A DNA stretch of 64,000 nucleotides from Bacteroidales bacterium (GCA_020636835.1 JACJXC010000004.1:434001-498000), one strand, 5' to 3'. Counted from the stretch's first letter, positions 41,602 through 51,006 are shown. Translations and numbers: made by a program. The notes: generated from the sequence alone by a model not told the origin.

Positions 41602-41674
41602 GCGGGAGTAGCTCAGTTGGTAGAGCATCAGCTTCCCAAGCTGAGGGTCGCGAGTTCGAGCCTCGTTTCCCGCT
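41602..41674 (+). tRNA. tRNA-Gly (CCC)
   Basis: 73 bases. Acceptor GCGGGAG / TTCCCGC (one G-T pair), D-arm GCTCAGTTGGTAGAGC, anticodon loop TTCCCAA (anticodon CCC), T-arm GCGAGTTCGAGCCTCGT. CCA is not encoded. Confidence 0.94.
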
Positions 41675-41675
41675 C

Positions 41676-41716
41676 AAAGCAAAAGATCGCCCAACCAAAG
41701 GGCGATCTTTTGCTTT
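41676..41716 (+). terminator. Terminator after tRNA-Gly
   Basis: A 17-bp perfect stem AAAGCAAAAGATCGCCC and its complement, loop AACCAAA. Confidence 0.85.
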
Positions 41717-42240
41717 GATGACAAATATCATCTTTTTCTCCCCACCCATTATTTGACTTAACTCATTTTTTGCATCATATTGCTTTGCGTTAAAAATTCA
41801 ACTAAAAACTGACCTATGATGCACTTTAAAAGTTTACAAACCAGAATTCTAACACTCATCGAATTGCTGGTAATCATAATAATACTTTCCATAAGTATTA
41901 TAAACTACACCACGGTAAGGAGCACTCTCATAAAGGACATCAGGGAAGTGCAACTGCTATCGTTTGTGGAGGCATCGCAAAGCGACATTCAAATGGTTCT
42001 GGAAAAGGCCATGGAAACTGCCACTTTGCTGGCCAACGACCCTACCCTCACGAAATGGTTCACCGATGGGGAAAAGGATGCAAGCCTTGGCATTCTCGCC
42101 AAAAACAAACTTACTGGAATAAACCAAGCCGGTTATTTCACCGTATTTGCGGTAAATAGGGTAACGCAAAACTACTGGGCCGAGGGAGGCAAACTGCTCG
42201 ATGTGTTATCCGAATCGGATCCCGACGACTCCTGGTTTTT

Positions 42241-42249
42241 CGATTTTAT
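42241..42249 (+). repeat. Target-site duplication, left copy
   Basis: CGATTTTAT, identical to 43641-43649 on the other side of the IS; 9 bases, within the IS4-family range. Confidence 0.93.
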
Positions 42250-43640
42250 CACTAGCATCCGAAAGTGCGAAATTTAAAAATGCCCTCAGAATCCCCTATT
42301 TTTGAGTTCGACAAAAAACTTTAAAATTATGGGACTCTTCAGGCGAAACAAAAATAACAAAAAGCCACTTATTCGACAAATTATAGATCTAGTTCCCCGC
42401 TGGCTATTCGATAGCTGCACCAGTACCTACCAAACGGATAAAGGATGCAGTAAGTACAAGACATACGACCAGTTTGTCGCCTTAACTTTCGGACAGCTTA
42501 ATAAGTGCCAGAGCCTAAACGACATATCGGCTGGGATTGGTGTGAGCGAAGTATTCATAGAGGATCTAAATCTCAGGCAGAGCCCGGCGCGTTCCACCAT
42601 GAGCGATGGCAACAAAAAGCGCAACTGGCAGGTGTTTGAGAGTATGTATTACCGTTTGCTGAGCCACTACAAGGCGGTTCTGAAAAAGCATCACAACACG
42701 CATATCATCAAGGAGATCAAAGGCAAAAGCGTAAAGCTTATAGACAGCACGGTTATATCGCTATGCCTGTCCATGTTTGACTGGGCAAAGTTTCGGACAG
42801 CAAAGGGCGGGATTAAGCTGCATGCTGCTTGGGACGACATGCTGATGATCCCCGAGATAGTCAACATCAGCGAGGCCAAGGTCCACGACCGCTATGGGTT
42901 TGAGCAGCTGGTCTTTCCTAAGGATACCATAATTGTTGAGGACAGAGCGTATTTCGACTTTACGCTAATGCTCAATAGGATTAACGCGGAGAACGTATTT
43001 GTTACCAGAATAAAGAGCAATACCGCGTATGAAACGCTCGAAGAGCTGGACCTCCCGGAGGGTGTCGACCAGCATATCCTAAAGGACGAGATTATACGGT
43101 TAACCTCTGACAAGGCGATAGAAACTGGCATTTCAGAGCATAAGCTGCGGTTGGTTCATGTATACAAAGAGGATGAGCACAAGGTGATAGCGATAATTAC
43201 CAACCAGCTGGACTGGGAGTACAACACCATTGCCGAGCTCTACAAAAAACGATGGGATATTGAGCTGTTCTTCAAGGCAATAAAGCAGAACTTGCAGGTA
43301 AAGACTTTTTGGGGCACCAGCGAGAATGCTGTGAAATCCCAGCTATACGTCGCCTTAATCTGCTATTTACTGCTGGAGCTAATTAAACGCACCATGGCTA
43401 AAATTCCTACCGCATTTTCAAATCTATCGGAAAAAATACGATTCTGCTTATACCACTACTTATCACTGCACTACGTATGCAATGAGGTTCGAGAAGGAGC
43501 CAGAAAAGTGACCAGTAAAAAGCAACGGGAACTCGTTTTTGAGAAGAACTTATTTTCTGGATAACTCGATTTTTTTTAGCGTATTCAGTGGGGTTTCATA
43601 GGTTTTTTCATTTTTTTTCGAAAAGTTTCGGATGCTAGTG
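42250..43640 (+). mobile_element. IS4-family insertion sequence, copy 2 (1391 bp)
   Basis: Same element as at 12409-13799 but in the opposite orientation. 15-bp perfect terminal inverted repeats CACTAGCATCCGAAA; 9-bp target duplication CGATTTTAT. Inserted in the chemoreceptor gene in the same direction as its transcription. Confidence 0.96.
42329..43564 (+). CDS. IS4-family DDE transposase (copy 2)
   Basis: 411 residues from ATG 42329; an in-frame TTG at 42302 is the alternative. The translation is identical to copy 1, with the same DDE residues and YxxRxxxExxxxxxK signature. The intact frame and intact target duplication fit a recent insertion by an active element. Confidence 0.95.
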   Translation: MGLFRRNKNNKKPLIRQIIDLVPRWLFDSCTSTYQTDKGCSKYKTYDQFVALTFGQLNKCQSLNDISAGIGVSEVFIEDLNLRQSPARSTMSDGNKKRNWQVFESMYYRLLSHYKAVLKKHHNTHIIKEIKGKSVKLIDSTVISLCLSMFDWAKFRTAKGGIKLHAAWDDMLMIPEIVNISEAKVHDRYGFEQLVFPKDTIIVEDRAYFDFTLMLNRINAENVFVTRIKSNTAYETLEELDLPEGVDQHILKDEIIRLTSDKAIETGISEHKLRLVHVYKEDEHKVIAIITNQLDWEYNTIAELYKKRWDIELFFKAIKQNLQVKTFWGTSENAVKSQLYVALICYLLLELIKRTMAKIPTAFSNLSEKIRFCLYHYLSLHYVCNEVREGARKVTSKKQRELVFEKNLFSG

Positions 43641-43649
43641 CGATTTTAT
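43641..43649 (+). repeat. Target-site duplication, right copy
   Basis: CGATTTTAT, matching 42241-42249. Confidence 0.93.
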
Positions 43650-45055
43650 TAAAAAAGGAGAAAAGATTGTTTTAAACTTCGACTACAACCAAGAGCTTAA
43701 CAAAACACTCTTCTTCTTTAATGCTTTAATGGGCGACTCCAATAATCCACTCGGGACTGCTGGCGTTGGTATAAACCCCGACAAACTTATTGAAGAGCTT
43801 ACAAAAAGAAAAATCACCGAGAACAGTAAACTGTGGATAATAGATAAAAAAGGGGCAATTCAAATTGCAGCCAATAAAGAGGAAATCAACAAAAACATAT
43901 CGACCCTGCTTCCACAGAGCCTATCCGGGCAGGTGCTCAATAGTGCCAATAAACAGGTAATCTCCGATGTAGAGTGGCAGAACAACAACTACGAGTTTGC
44001 AAAAATGCAAATTGGCACAACCGATTTCATGATTCTGGTTGCAGCCCCAACCTCAGAGTTAGTGGACATTCTAAACCCCATTCGGATAAACACAATAATT
44101 CTGGGAATTATATTTTCAATCGTAACCCTTATCATCGTTTACTTACTCTCAAGGAATATTGTTGAACCGCTCAAAAGAATCACCATTACCGCAAGCGAAC
44201 TTTCTACGGGGAACTTAATGTTCCAAATAGACGACGAACTCCTTAAAAGGGACGACGAAATCGGAAAACTATCGAACACCTTCAGGGAAATGAAAAATCA
44301 GATATCGCGCATTATCCTACAGGTAAAAAAATCGGCAAATATAGTATCGGAAGGAAGCCAGGTGCTCACCACCTCATCGCAGGAATTACAAAGCCGCGCA
44401 ACTCAACAGGCGGCTGCCACGGAAGAAGTATCGGCATCGATGGAGGAAATGAGTTCCAACATCAGCCAAAACGCCTCCAACGCAAAACAAACCGAAGACA
44501 TTATGGACAAGGCCTCTCAGGACACCGAAGCCGGCGGTAGCATTGTAACCAAAACCGTTGATGCCATTAAAAACATCAACCAAAATGTTAAGATCATTGA
44601 GGAAATAGCCATGCAAACCAACATCCTAGCCCTAAATGCGGCAGTGGAGGCAGCCCGAGCGGGTGAGCACGGCAAAGGGTTTGCCGTTGTGGCCGCGGAG
44701 GTTCGCAAACTGGCCGAACGAAGCAGAGTATCCGCTGCCGAAATCAACACCCTAGCCACAACCAGTACCGATGTTGCCGAACGTGCAGGGAAAATATTCG
44801 CCGAATTGGTTCCGGTAATCCAGCACTCCTACACTCTTGTCCGCGAAATATCAGCAGCATCGAACGAGCAGGACATTGGAGCTAATCAGGTTAACAAAGC
44901 CATAATGGAACTGGACCAAGTATCGCAGGAAAATGCACGATCGGCCGACAACATAACAAACTTAACTCAGGAATTTGTCGAAGAGGTTGTTCAGCTCCAG
45001 GAGGCCATCAGTTTTTTTAAAGTACAAGAATAACAACTCATTAAATCATAAAACC

Positions 45056-45751
45056 ATGCGAATACTGCTTTTAACTATTTTACTTGCGACACTCTCGCAA
45101 ATAGCCAACGCTCAAAACCTCCAACTACACTACGACTTTGGAGACGATAGGCAAATGCTAACCTCTACGGCCGAGCTATTCAAGCCCGACAGTTGTGGAA
45201 GCACATTCTTCTTCATCGATTTCGACTATGGATCTAAAGCATCGGATGTGGAGGGAATATCACTGGGATATTGGGAGATAGCTCGAGAGCTGAAATTTTG
45301 GGAAGCTCCTATTTCCATTAATCTGGAGTATAACGGAGGATTTGGACAGTTTAAGGCAACGCCATTCAATGGGGCATACTCAATAAACAATGCATACCTC
45401 GTGGGCCCATCGTACTCGTGGAACAACGCGAACTTCAGCAAAGGATTCACAATCAAAGCGCTCTATAAATACATAAAAGATAAACACGATGCGGCCTTCC
45501 AAATAACCGGGGTTTGGTACATGCATTTTTTTAGCGGGAAGGTAACCTTTTCGGGCTTTGCCGACTTCTGGCGTGAGGACAACACATTTGCCACAAAGGA
45601 AACATCCTACGTATTCCTAACAGAACCGCAACTTTGGTACAATGCCACAAAAAAACTCTCGGTAGGCGGTGAAATTGAGATTAGTTCCAACTTTGGGGGT
45701 AACGAAGGGTTTATGGTAAATCCAACCATCGGACTAAAGTGGACACTGTAG
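45056..45751 (+). CDS. DUF5020 family (Tsx-like) outer-membrane protein
   Basis: 231 residues from ATG 45056 (MRILLLTILLATLSQIANAQ, a signal peptide). The longer frame from 44975 overlaps the chemoreceptor end and is rejected. The mature start LQLHYDFGDDRQMLTSTAEL and GSTFFFIDFDYGS are the DUF5020 hallmarks. Amphipathic strands continue to the C-terminal MVNPTIGLKW. The family resembles nucleoside-channel (Tsx) barrels. It begins 22 bases after the chemoreceptor stop, so the IS upstream may reduce its transcription by polarity. Confidence 0.83.
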   Translation: MRILLLTILLATLSQIANAQNLQLHYDFGDDRQMLTSTAELFKPDSCGSTFFFIDFDYGSKASDVEGISLGYWEIARELKFWEAPISINLEYNGGFGQFKATPFNGAYSINNAYLVGPSYSWNNANFSKGFTIKALYKYIKDKHDAAFQITGVWYMHFFSGKVTFSGFADFWREDNTFATKETSYVFLTEPQLWYNATKKLSVGGEIEISSNFGGNEGFMVNPTIGLKWTL

Positions 45752-45768
45752 AACAAAGGTAACTCTAA

Positions 45769-45802
45769 CACAAAAGGCATGGACTACCCCATGCCTTTTG
45801 TG
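45769..45802. terminator. Bidirectional terminator
   Basis: A 14-bp perfect stem CACAAAAGGCATGG-ACTACC-CCATGCCTTTTGTG between the DUF5020 gene and satP. Confidence 0.88.
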
Positions 45803-45816
45803 CTATATAGAAACTT

Positions 45817-46380
45817 TTAACGACCCATAATTTTACTCCCCATAGGTAGTAATGTCTTCCCGGCCAAATCGTTAATAATAATACCGGCCATCATATACCA
45901 TGCAGCCAATGCGCACAGAATAAGGGCAATAGCAGCAGCCACCTGCATTTGCGGCATCCCAAAATGAGCCAAATCCAAAAGGATAAAACCCACCAAAAGG
46001 AGTGCAAAAGTAATGGCCATTGCCATATGCACCCACAACGATGCAACAAACATAATTACAGTGTAGAAAGTCCAAGCCAAAAGATAATACCCAACATCGG
46101 TACCACTGGAAGCATAAATACCAAAATGGTTAAGAATAAAAATAATTCCCAAGCCAATCCAAAATGCTCCGTAGGCAACAAATGCGCTATAGCCGAAGTT
46201 GTTCCCCATCTTTTGCTCATTAAAACCAGCAATCATCTGCGCCAGTCCTCCAAAAATAAATCCCATTGCCACCACCGGGCCCAAACCCATCAGGCCAAGA
46301 TTGTGAATTTGTAAAAGCAACGTGGTTAAGCCAAAACCGGCCAACCCAACAACCGCAGGATTTGCATACTTTTTATCCAT
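45817..46380 (-). CDS. satP: Acetate/succinate uptake permease, GPR1/FUN34/YaaH family
   Basis: 187 residues and six membrane helices. The family start motif NPAVVGLAGFGLTTLLLQI (residues 7-25) and the second block GFIFGGLAQMIAGFNEQKMG are both present, as is FGYSAFVAYGAFWIGLG. SatP/YaaH carries acetate and succinate with protons in the inner membrane. Single gene on the minus strand, convergent with the DUF5020 gene. Confidence 0.93.
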   Translation of the reverse strand: MDKKYANPAVVGLAGFGLTTLLLQIHNLGLMGLGPVVAMGFIFGGLAQMIAGFNEQKMGNNFGYSAFVAYGAFWIGLGIIFILNHFGIYASSGTDVGYYLLAWTFYTVIMFVASLWVHMAMAITFALLLVGFILLDLAHFGMPQMQVAAAIALILCALAAWYMMAGIIINDLAGKTLLPMGSKIMGR

Positions 46381-46509
46381 AAATTATCCATTAAAATTAG
46401 CCCGCAAAAATACTCGAAAATCGATGTAACACAATACCTTGTATTAAAATCTAGAGGACAATTATACTTTGATTAAACGAAAAAACTACAAACCGCTTAT
46501 TACAAACAA

Positions 46510-46537
46510 AAAAGGCGGCACAAAGGCCACCTTTTCC
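46510..46537 (-). terminator. Terminator after the DUF4332 gene
   Basis: Minus strand AAAAGGTGGC ... GCCGCCTTTTTT hairpin with a T run, just past the stop at 46553. Confidence 0.75.
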
Positions 46538-46552
46538 ATGAACAATCCCTAA

Positions 46553-46965
46553 CTAATAAGTAACCCTTGGTTCAATATCCTTTGCCTTAACAATAAAATC
46601 GGCAACCATATCTAACGAAGGCACCCTTCGGGTAAGTTTTTTTGCAGCGTTTACCTCATCCAACTTTACATGTAAATTTTCAGCATTGCGAGTTCGCAAC
46701 TCTTTAATGGTATCAACACCCGCAGCAACCAATAGCTCTGCGAACTCAGCGCCCACACCGCTAACCCTCATTAAGTCAGCCGTATTGACAAAATCAAGAA
46801 TCTTTGCCTCGGCAATTCCAGTTTCGTCGGCAATCCTCTTTCTGCCCGATTTTGCAGCCCCATCTTCCAAAAGAGCCTCAACTGTTTTAATACCAGCCTT
46901 TTCTAATTTCTCGCCCATCACGGGGCCAATTCCTTCAATTTCAATAATCTTGGATCTGATGCCCC
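46553..46965 (-). pseudogene. DUF4332 helix-hairpin-helix protein lacking its start codon
   Basis: The family pattern starts in frame before any ATG or GTG: SKIIEIEGIGPVMGEKLEKA, the first helix-hairpin-helix. It continues through DLMRVSGVGAEFAELLVAAG (second hairpin) and ENLHVKLDEVNAAKKLTRRV to the stop at 46553. The only in-frame start codons (GTG 46921, then the next-codon ATG) fall inside the first hairpin. An upstream TGA closes the frame a few codons before SKIIEIE. An ATG at 46973 is one frame off. The gene appears to have lost its start, together with that of the divergent neighbour. DUF4332 proteins are thought to bind nucleic acid through their hairpins. A short product from GTG 46921 is possible. 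Confidence 0.6.
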
Positions 46966-47653
46966 AACCGCATCAACTAAAACATTTGTTGCAACGGAGG
47001 AAAGCAAGGCAAAAGCTAAAAACCTGCGAATAATTGCAATCGTATCGTGGATTATTGCAATTGGTTTCGAGGTAGGCGCAATTCTGATGCTCAGGAAAGC
47101 CCCCATTAACATGACATGGCTAATTGTACTAATTGTTGCCGATCTGATTTTTGCAGTGGTTGGTTCTATTCTATGGAAGAAGTCCAACAGGCTCGAACCT
47201 GCCTCTGAAAAAGACAAATTCAAGTTTTTTGTTCAAAACCAGTTGGGATTAATCATAGCCATTATTGCATTCCTACCACTAGTGATTCTTATTTTCACTA
47301 ACAAAAACATGAGCGGGAAACAAAAGGGGATACTTGGATCCATTGCTGTTGCTGCACTGGTAATAGCAGGTGTAACCGGAACGGATTTCAACCCTCCATC
47401 ACAGGAAGAGTACGCCGAACAAACCGAGGAGGTTAAGTCGCTTAACAACGGGAATAACCATGTTTACTGGACCAAATCGGGTAAAAGCTACCATTTGTAT
47501 CAAGATTGTTCCTATATCAACACCTCAAGAACCGACGAAATATTTGAAGGGACGGTTGCCGACGCCAGGAAGTTAAAGAATATCACAGACCTATGCGACA
47601 GATGCGCCAATAGAGCCAAAAAGGAAAAAGAAGCAGCAGCCACCACAGAATAA
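46955..47653 (+). pseudogene. Membrane protein with C-terminal Cys motif, missing its start
   Basis: The frame is open and protein-like well upstream of the first ATG (47087). SDAPTASTKTFVATEESKAK leads into a first membrane helix (IIAIVSWIIAIGFEVGAILM) that the ATG would cut in half. Two or three further helices follow (LIVLIVADLIFAVVGSILW, LGLIIAIIAFLPLVILIF, GILGSIAVAALVIAG). The soluble C-terminus has YHLYQDCSYI and LCDRCANRAKKE, a likely Cys-based metal site. No in-frame ATG, GTG or TTG exists before 47087. Together with the head-to-head DUF4332 gene this points to a deletion of the shared upstream region. The family is not identified. Confidence 0.6.
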
Positions 47654-47665
47654 AAAGTTAAGGCG

Positions 47666-47694
47666 AAAAATGGCAGATTTATCTGCCATTTTTT
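47666..47694 (+). terminator. Terminator after the membrane protein gene
   Basis: AAAAATGGCAGAT-TT-ATCTGCCATTTTTT hairpin with T run. Confidence 0.85.
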
Positions 47695-47824
47695 ATAACA
47701 TAAGTCGAACTACAAAGCGACTAAAGCCAGATCAAAAAAAATAGTTTTCATCGGCAATGGGAATGGCAACCATGAGCTTTCGCAGAAGTCAATAAAAAAA
47801 GGCCCGACACTGTCGAACCTTTCG

Positions 47825-47898
<74 letters not shown>

Positions 47899-47966
47899 TC
47901 AACACTTTACCTAACTCTCAACGCCCTATATCTAACTGGGTATGTTAAGCCCGTAAAAAGCAGTTG

Positions 47967-47995
47967 CAAAAATAAATCTTTTTTTAACATTCCAA
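47967..47995 (-). promoter_or_regulatory. Promoter of tRNA-Ala
   Basis: Minus strand TTG (47993-47995), 18 bases, TATTTTTG (47967-47974), about 68 bases upstream of the tRNA. Confidence 0.55.
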
Positions 47996-48150
47996 CACGC
48001 TTCAACTATTTTTTTAACATGATTTAAAAAATTACGTATAATCATTGTAAGAAACCGAAAAAATTTGTTGTTTTGTAACGCATAAAAATCGACAAAGAAT
48101 ACTAATAAGTAAAAATAACCGTTATACACTAAGACCAGATATACAATACT

Positions 48151-48840
48151 ATGGAACTGAAGAAATCACCTAAAGCAGACCTTGAGAACAAAAAATCAAT
48201 CTTTTTTGAGATTGGATTAGCAGTTACCCTGCTTATTGTTCTGCTGGCCTTTGAATGGACTTCCACCGAAACTGTAAATGTTGAAATAGCTCAGGTTCAG
48301 GAGGTAAAGATGGAAGAGGAAATGGTTGACGTTACCCATCAGGATGAGATTAAGCAACCCGAACCTCCCAAAGTTGTTCAAGTTACCGATGTTATTAAGA
48401 TTGTTGACGACAACGTTAACATCAAAGATAACTCAGATATCTTCGACTCCGACTTCAAGGAAGATGCTGCGGTTAAAATTGTAGAATTCACCGAACAAGA
48501 AGAAGAGGTTGAAGAGTACACCCCATTCGTGGTTGTTGAGGAAATGCCCAGCTTTGGCCCCGGCGGTCTGGAGGAATTCCGTAACAACTACGTTCAAAAA
48601 AACCTAAAATACCCCGATGTTGCCGCCGAAAACGGTATTCAAGGTAAAGTTTACATCAACTTTGTGGTTGAGCCCGACGGTAGGGTAACCAACGTTAAAG
48701 TTATCCGTGGAGTTGACCCAATCCTTGATAAAGAAGCTGCAAGGGTGGTAGCTAGTTCGCCTCGCTGGAAACCCGGTAAACAACGTGGAAAACCTGTACG
48801 CGTTCAGTTTAACATCCCCATCATTTTCGTACTTCAATAA
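48151..48840 (+). CDS. Energy transducer TonB (first of two paralogs)
   Basis: 229 residues. The N-terminal cytoplasmic segment KKSPKADLENKKS precedes a membrane anchor (IGLAVTLLIVLLAFEW, about 26-41). An acidic periplasmic linker follows instead of the usual Pro/Lys-rich one. The TonB C-terminal domain is about 140-229: FRNNYVQKNLKYPDVAAENG, then GKVYINFVVEPDGRVTNVKV and SSPRWKPGKQRGKPVRVQF. TonB passes inner-membrane energy to outer-membrane receptors. The next gene is a close paralog; no exbBD genes are adjacent. Confidence 0.92.
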   Translation: MELKKSPKADLENKKSIFFEIGLAVTLLIVLLAFEWTSTETVNVEIAQVQEVKMEEEMVDVTHQDEIKQPEPPKVVQVTDVIKIVDDNVNIKDNSDIFDSDFKEDAAVKIVEFTEQEEEVEEYTPFVVVEEMPSFGPGGLEEFRNNYVQKNLKYPDVAAENGIQGKVYINFVVEPDGRVTNVKVIRGVDPILDKEAARVVASSPRWKPGKQRGKPVRVQFNIPIIFVLQ

Positions 48841-48858
48841 ACTAAATATAAATACAAG

Positions 48859-48890
48859 AAAAACCCTCGGCATTCAAGTCGGGGGTTTTC
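48859..48890 (+). terminator. Probable terminator between the TonB paralogs
   Basis: GAAAAACCC ... GGGTTTTC imperfect hairpin followed by TTTT. Confidence 0.6.
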
Positions 48891-48977
48891 TTTTGCCTAA
48901 AAACAAAAAAACGACTCGTCCAAATACTCCATAGCATCTCCTGAACGTTATATAACAAACCACTAAACCCAAAAGCT

Positions 48978-49661
48978 ATGGTACCTAAAAAAACGTCGAA
49001 AGCAGACCTTGAGAACAGGAAACCATTATTCTTTGAAATTGGGCTAGCATTAGTTATGCTACTTGTTCTGATGGCCTTTGAATGGGAAACTACCAAAAGC
49101 ATCAACATGATGCAAGGCTCGGGCATTGAGGTACCCATTGAGATAGACCTAATGCCCATTACCAGCGATGAGAGCAAATTGGAACCCGCACCGCCAGCGC
49201 GAATTCCAAGTCCCGACAAAATCACTATAGTCCCCGATAACCTTGAACCACGAGGCGATGTGAACATCTTCGAAAACATTGATACCGATGGGCCCACACC
49301 TCAATACATGGCCCTCCCCATTGAGGATGAAGTGCCAGAGGCGGAAATCATTGTTCAGGTGATGCCTAAATTTGGCGAAGGCGGACTCGAAGAGTTTAGG
49401 ACTCAGTACGTGATGAAAAACCTGAAATACCCCGAGGATGCGCAGAACAATGGCGTATCGGGCTGTGTGTTTGTGGAATTTATAGTGGAACGCGACGGAA
49501 GCATATCGAACGTTAAATCGCTCCGCAAAGCCGATGATTTGCTAGTGCAAGAAGCGCTGAGAGTTATTAAAGCTTCGCCACAATGGACTCCAGGGCGGCA
49601 CAATGGAAAACCGGCACGCGTTAAATTTGCACTTCCCATAAACTTTGTACTCTCAAAATAG
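48978..49661 (+). CDS. Energy transducer TonB (second paralog)
   Basis: 227 residues with the same plan as its neighbour: KKTSKADLENRKPLFFEIGL leading into a membrane anchor, a Pro- and acid-rich linker (EPAPPARIPSPDKI), then the TonB C-terminal domain (LEEFRTQYVMKNLKYPEDAQ, GCVFVEFIVERDGSISNVKS, ASPQWTPGRHNGKPARVKF). The linker has diverged most, the C-domain least. Separated from the first paralog by 137 bases and a hairpin, so the two may be regulated separately. A strong terminator follows. Confidence 0.92.
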   Translation: MVPKKTSKADLENRKPLFFEIGLALVMLLVLMAFEWETTKSINMMQGSGIEVPIEIDLMPITSDESKLEPAPPARIPSPDKITIVPDNLEPRGDVNIFENIDTDGPTPQYMALPIEDEVPEAEIIVQVMPKFGEGGLEEFRTQYVMKNLKYPEDAQNNGVSGCVFVEFIVERDGSISNVKSLRKADDLLVQEALRVIKASPQWTPGRHNGKPARVKFALPINFVLSK

Positions 49662-49680
49662 CAATCCAACATTACCTTTC

Positions 49681-49708
49681 AAAAATCCAGACCGCGGTCT
49701 GGATTTTT
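49681..49708 (+). terminator. Terminator after TonB 2
   Basis: AAAAATCCAGACC-GC-GGTCTGGATTTTT perfect hairpin with T run. Confidence 0.9.
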
Positions 49709-49759
49709 CTTTGCAACAACTTTCCATCAGAACAAAGCGTTAGTCCCATTTTTTGTATT

Positions 49760-49767
49760 TACTTTTG
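49760..49767 (+). promoter_or_regulatory. hflX promoter -7 element
   Basis: TACTTTTG, 22 bases before ATG 49789 and downstream of the alternative ATG 49753, favouring the later start. No -33 at the right distance. Confidence 0.5.
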
Positions 49768-49788
49768 CAAAAAATAAGCGCCGCAAGC

Positions 49789-51006
49789 ATGAGTAACCCA
49801 ATTAGCACAGAGAAGATACAGGAAAAAGCCATACTGGTTGGCATTATATTACCAGGACAGAAAGAGGACGAGGTAACCGAATATCTCGACGAGCTTGAAT
49901 TTTTGGCCGACACCGCGGGTGCTTGCACGGTAAAACGATTCACTCAAAAAATTGACATTCCCAACTCGCGCTCCTTCATCGGCAAAGGGAAAGTGATGGA
50001 AATTGCCAACTATGCAGAGGAAAATGAGATTGATACGGTGATTTTCGACGATGAGCTCACCCCCACCCAGCTCCGCAACCTCGAAAGTGAATTAAAACGT
50101 AAGGTTTTAGATAGAACCAACCTGATACTTGATGTTTTTGCTCAACGGGCAAAAACAGCATACGCTAAAACCCAGGTTGAACTGGCACAGTATCAATTCT
50201 TACTGCCAAGGCTAACCCGAATGTGGACTCACCTTGAGCGTCAGCGAGGGGGTATTGGGCTAAGAGGCCCCGGTGAAACAGAGATTGAAACCGACCGCCG
50301 TATTATACGCGAAAAAATCTCCCGTTTAAAGGAGGAGCTCAGCAAGATTGACCGACAGATGCTTACCCAGCGGAAAAATCGGGGTAGCATGGTTCGGGTT
50401 GCACTGGTTGGTTACACCAACGTTGGAAAATCAACCTTGATGAATTTAATTAGCAAGTCCGATGTTTTTGCTGAGAATAAACTCTTTGCAACACTCGATA
50501 CCACAGTGCGAAAGGTGGTTATTGGCAACCTGCCATTCCTACTTTCCGATACCGTTGGTTTTATCCGCAAGTTACCCCATCAACTTGTGGAATCGTTTAA
50601 ATCAACCCTCGACGAAGTACGTGAGGCCGATTTGCTACTCCATGTGGTTGATATATCGCACCCAAACTTTGAGGATCAAATTAACGTGGTAAACCAAACC
50701 CTTCATGAGTTAAAAACTGGGGAAAAACCAACCATCATAGTTTTCAATAAAATTGATGCATACAAATGGGAGGAAAAGGCTGCCGACGACAACACACCCC
50801 GAACCGATAGAAACATCAGCTTAAATGAGCTTAAGAATAGCTGGATGGCGAAAAAGGATGTTCACACAATATTTATTTCGGCAAAGCAGAAAACAAACCT
50901 TCCTGAATTCAGGGAGCTTCTTTATAAAACAGTAAGGGATATCCACGTTGGCAGATATCCCTACGATAATTTCCTTTACCCTGACGTTACTGAAGCCAAC
51001 CTTTAG
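49789..51006 (+). CDS. hflX: Ribosome-associated GTPase HflX
   Basis: 405 residues from ATG 49789 (MSNPISTEKIQEKAILVG). The N-terminal HflX domain has FIGKGKVMEIANYAEENEID and FDDELTPTQLRNLE. The linker helix carries LRGPGETEIETDRRIIREKI. The G domain begins about residue 196: ALVGYTNVGKSTLMNLIS, LSDTVGFIRKLPHQL, and VFNKIDAYKWE (NKxD). HflX splits stalled ribosomes and responds to stress. The last 20 bases overlap the convergent asd gene. Confidence 0.96.
   Translation: MSNPISTEKIQEKAILVGIILPGQKEDEVTEYLDELEFLADTAGACTVKRFTQKIDIPNSRSFIGKGKVMEIANYAEENEIDTVIFDDELTPTQLRNLESELKRKVLDRTNLILDVFAQRAKTAYAKTQVELAQYQFLLPRLTRMWTHLERQRGGIGLRGPGETEIETDRRIIREKISRLKEELSKIDRQMLTQRKNRGSMVRVALVGYTNVGKSTLMNLISKSDVFAENKLFATLDTTVRKVVIGNLPFLLSDTVGFIRKLPHQLVESFKSTLDEVREADLLLHVVDISHPNFEDQINVVNQTLHELKTGEKPTIIVFNKIDAYKWEEKAADDNTPRTDRNISLNELKNSWMAKKDVHTIFISAKQKTNLPEFRELLYKTVRDIHVGRYPYDNFLYPDVTEANL

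Larger units (their letters stand above)
41816..45033 (+). pseudogene. Methyl-accepting chemotaxis protein gene split by IS copy 2
   Basis: The N-terminal part (41816-42249) encodes a membrane helix (LLVIIIILSISIINY) and the start of a Cache-like extracellular domain. The rest (43650-45033) supplies the remaining Cache domain (GDSNNPLGTAGVGINPDKL), a second helix (IIILGIIFSIVTLIIVYLL), a HAMP domain (RNIVEPLKRITITASELSTG) and the signalling domain with hairpin tip EIAMQTNILALNAAVEAARA. Removing the IS and one 9-base target repeat restores one frame of 605 codons across WFFDFIKKGEKIV. As it stands the receptor is broken, though an internal ATG (43729) could give a truncated product. No other chemotaxis genes are nearby. 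Confidence 0.92.

Noticed and set aside
13799..42250. Idea that the 28 kb between the inverted IS copies has already been inverted
   Set aside because: Copy 2 keeps a matching 9-bp target duplication on both sides, which an inversion through the copies would have separated.
46686..47033. 115-codon plus-strand ORF spanning the head-to-head junction
   Set aside because: It is antisense to DUF4332 and then reads the neighbouring membrane-protein gene in the wrong frame.
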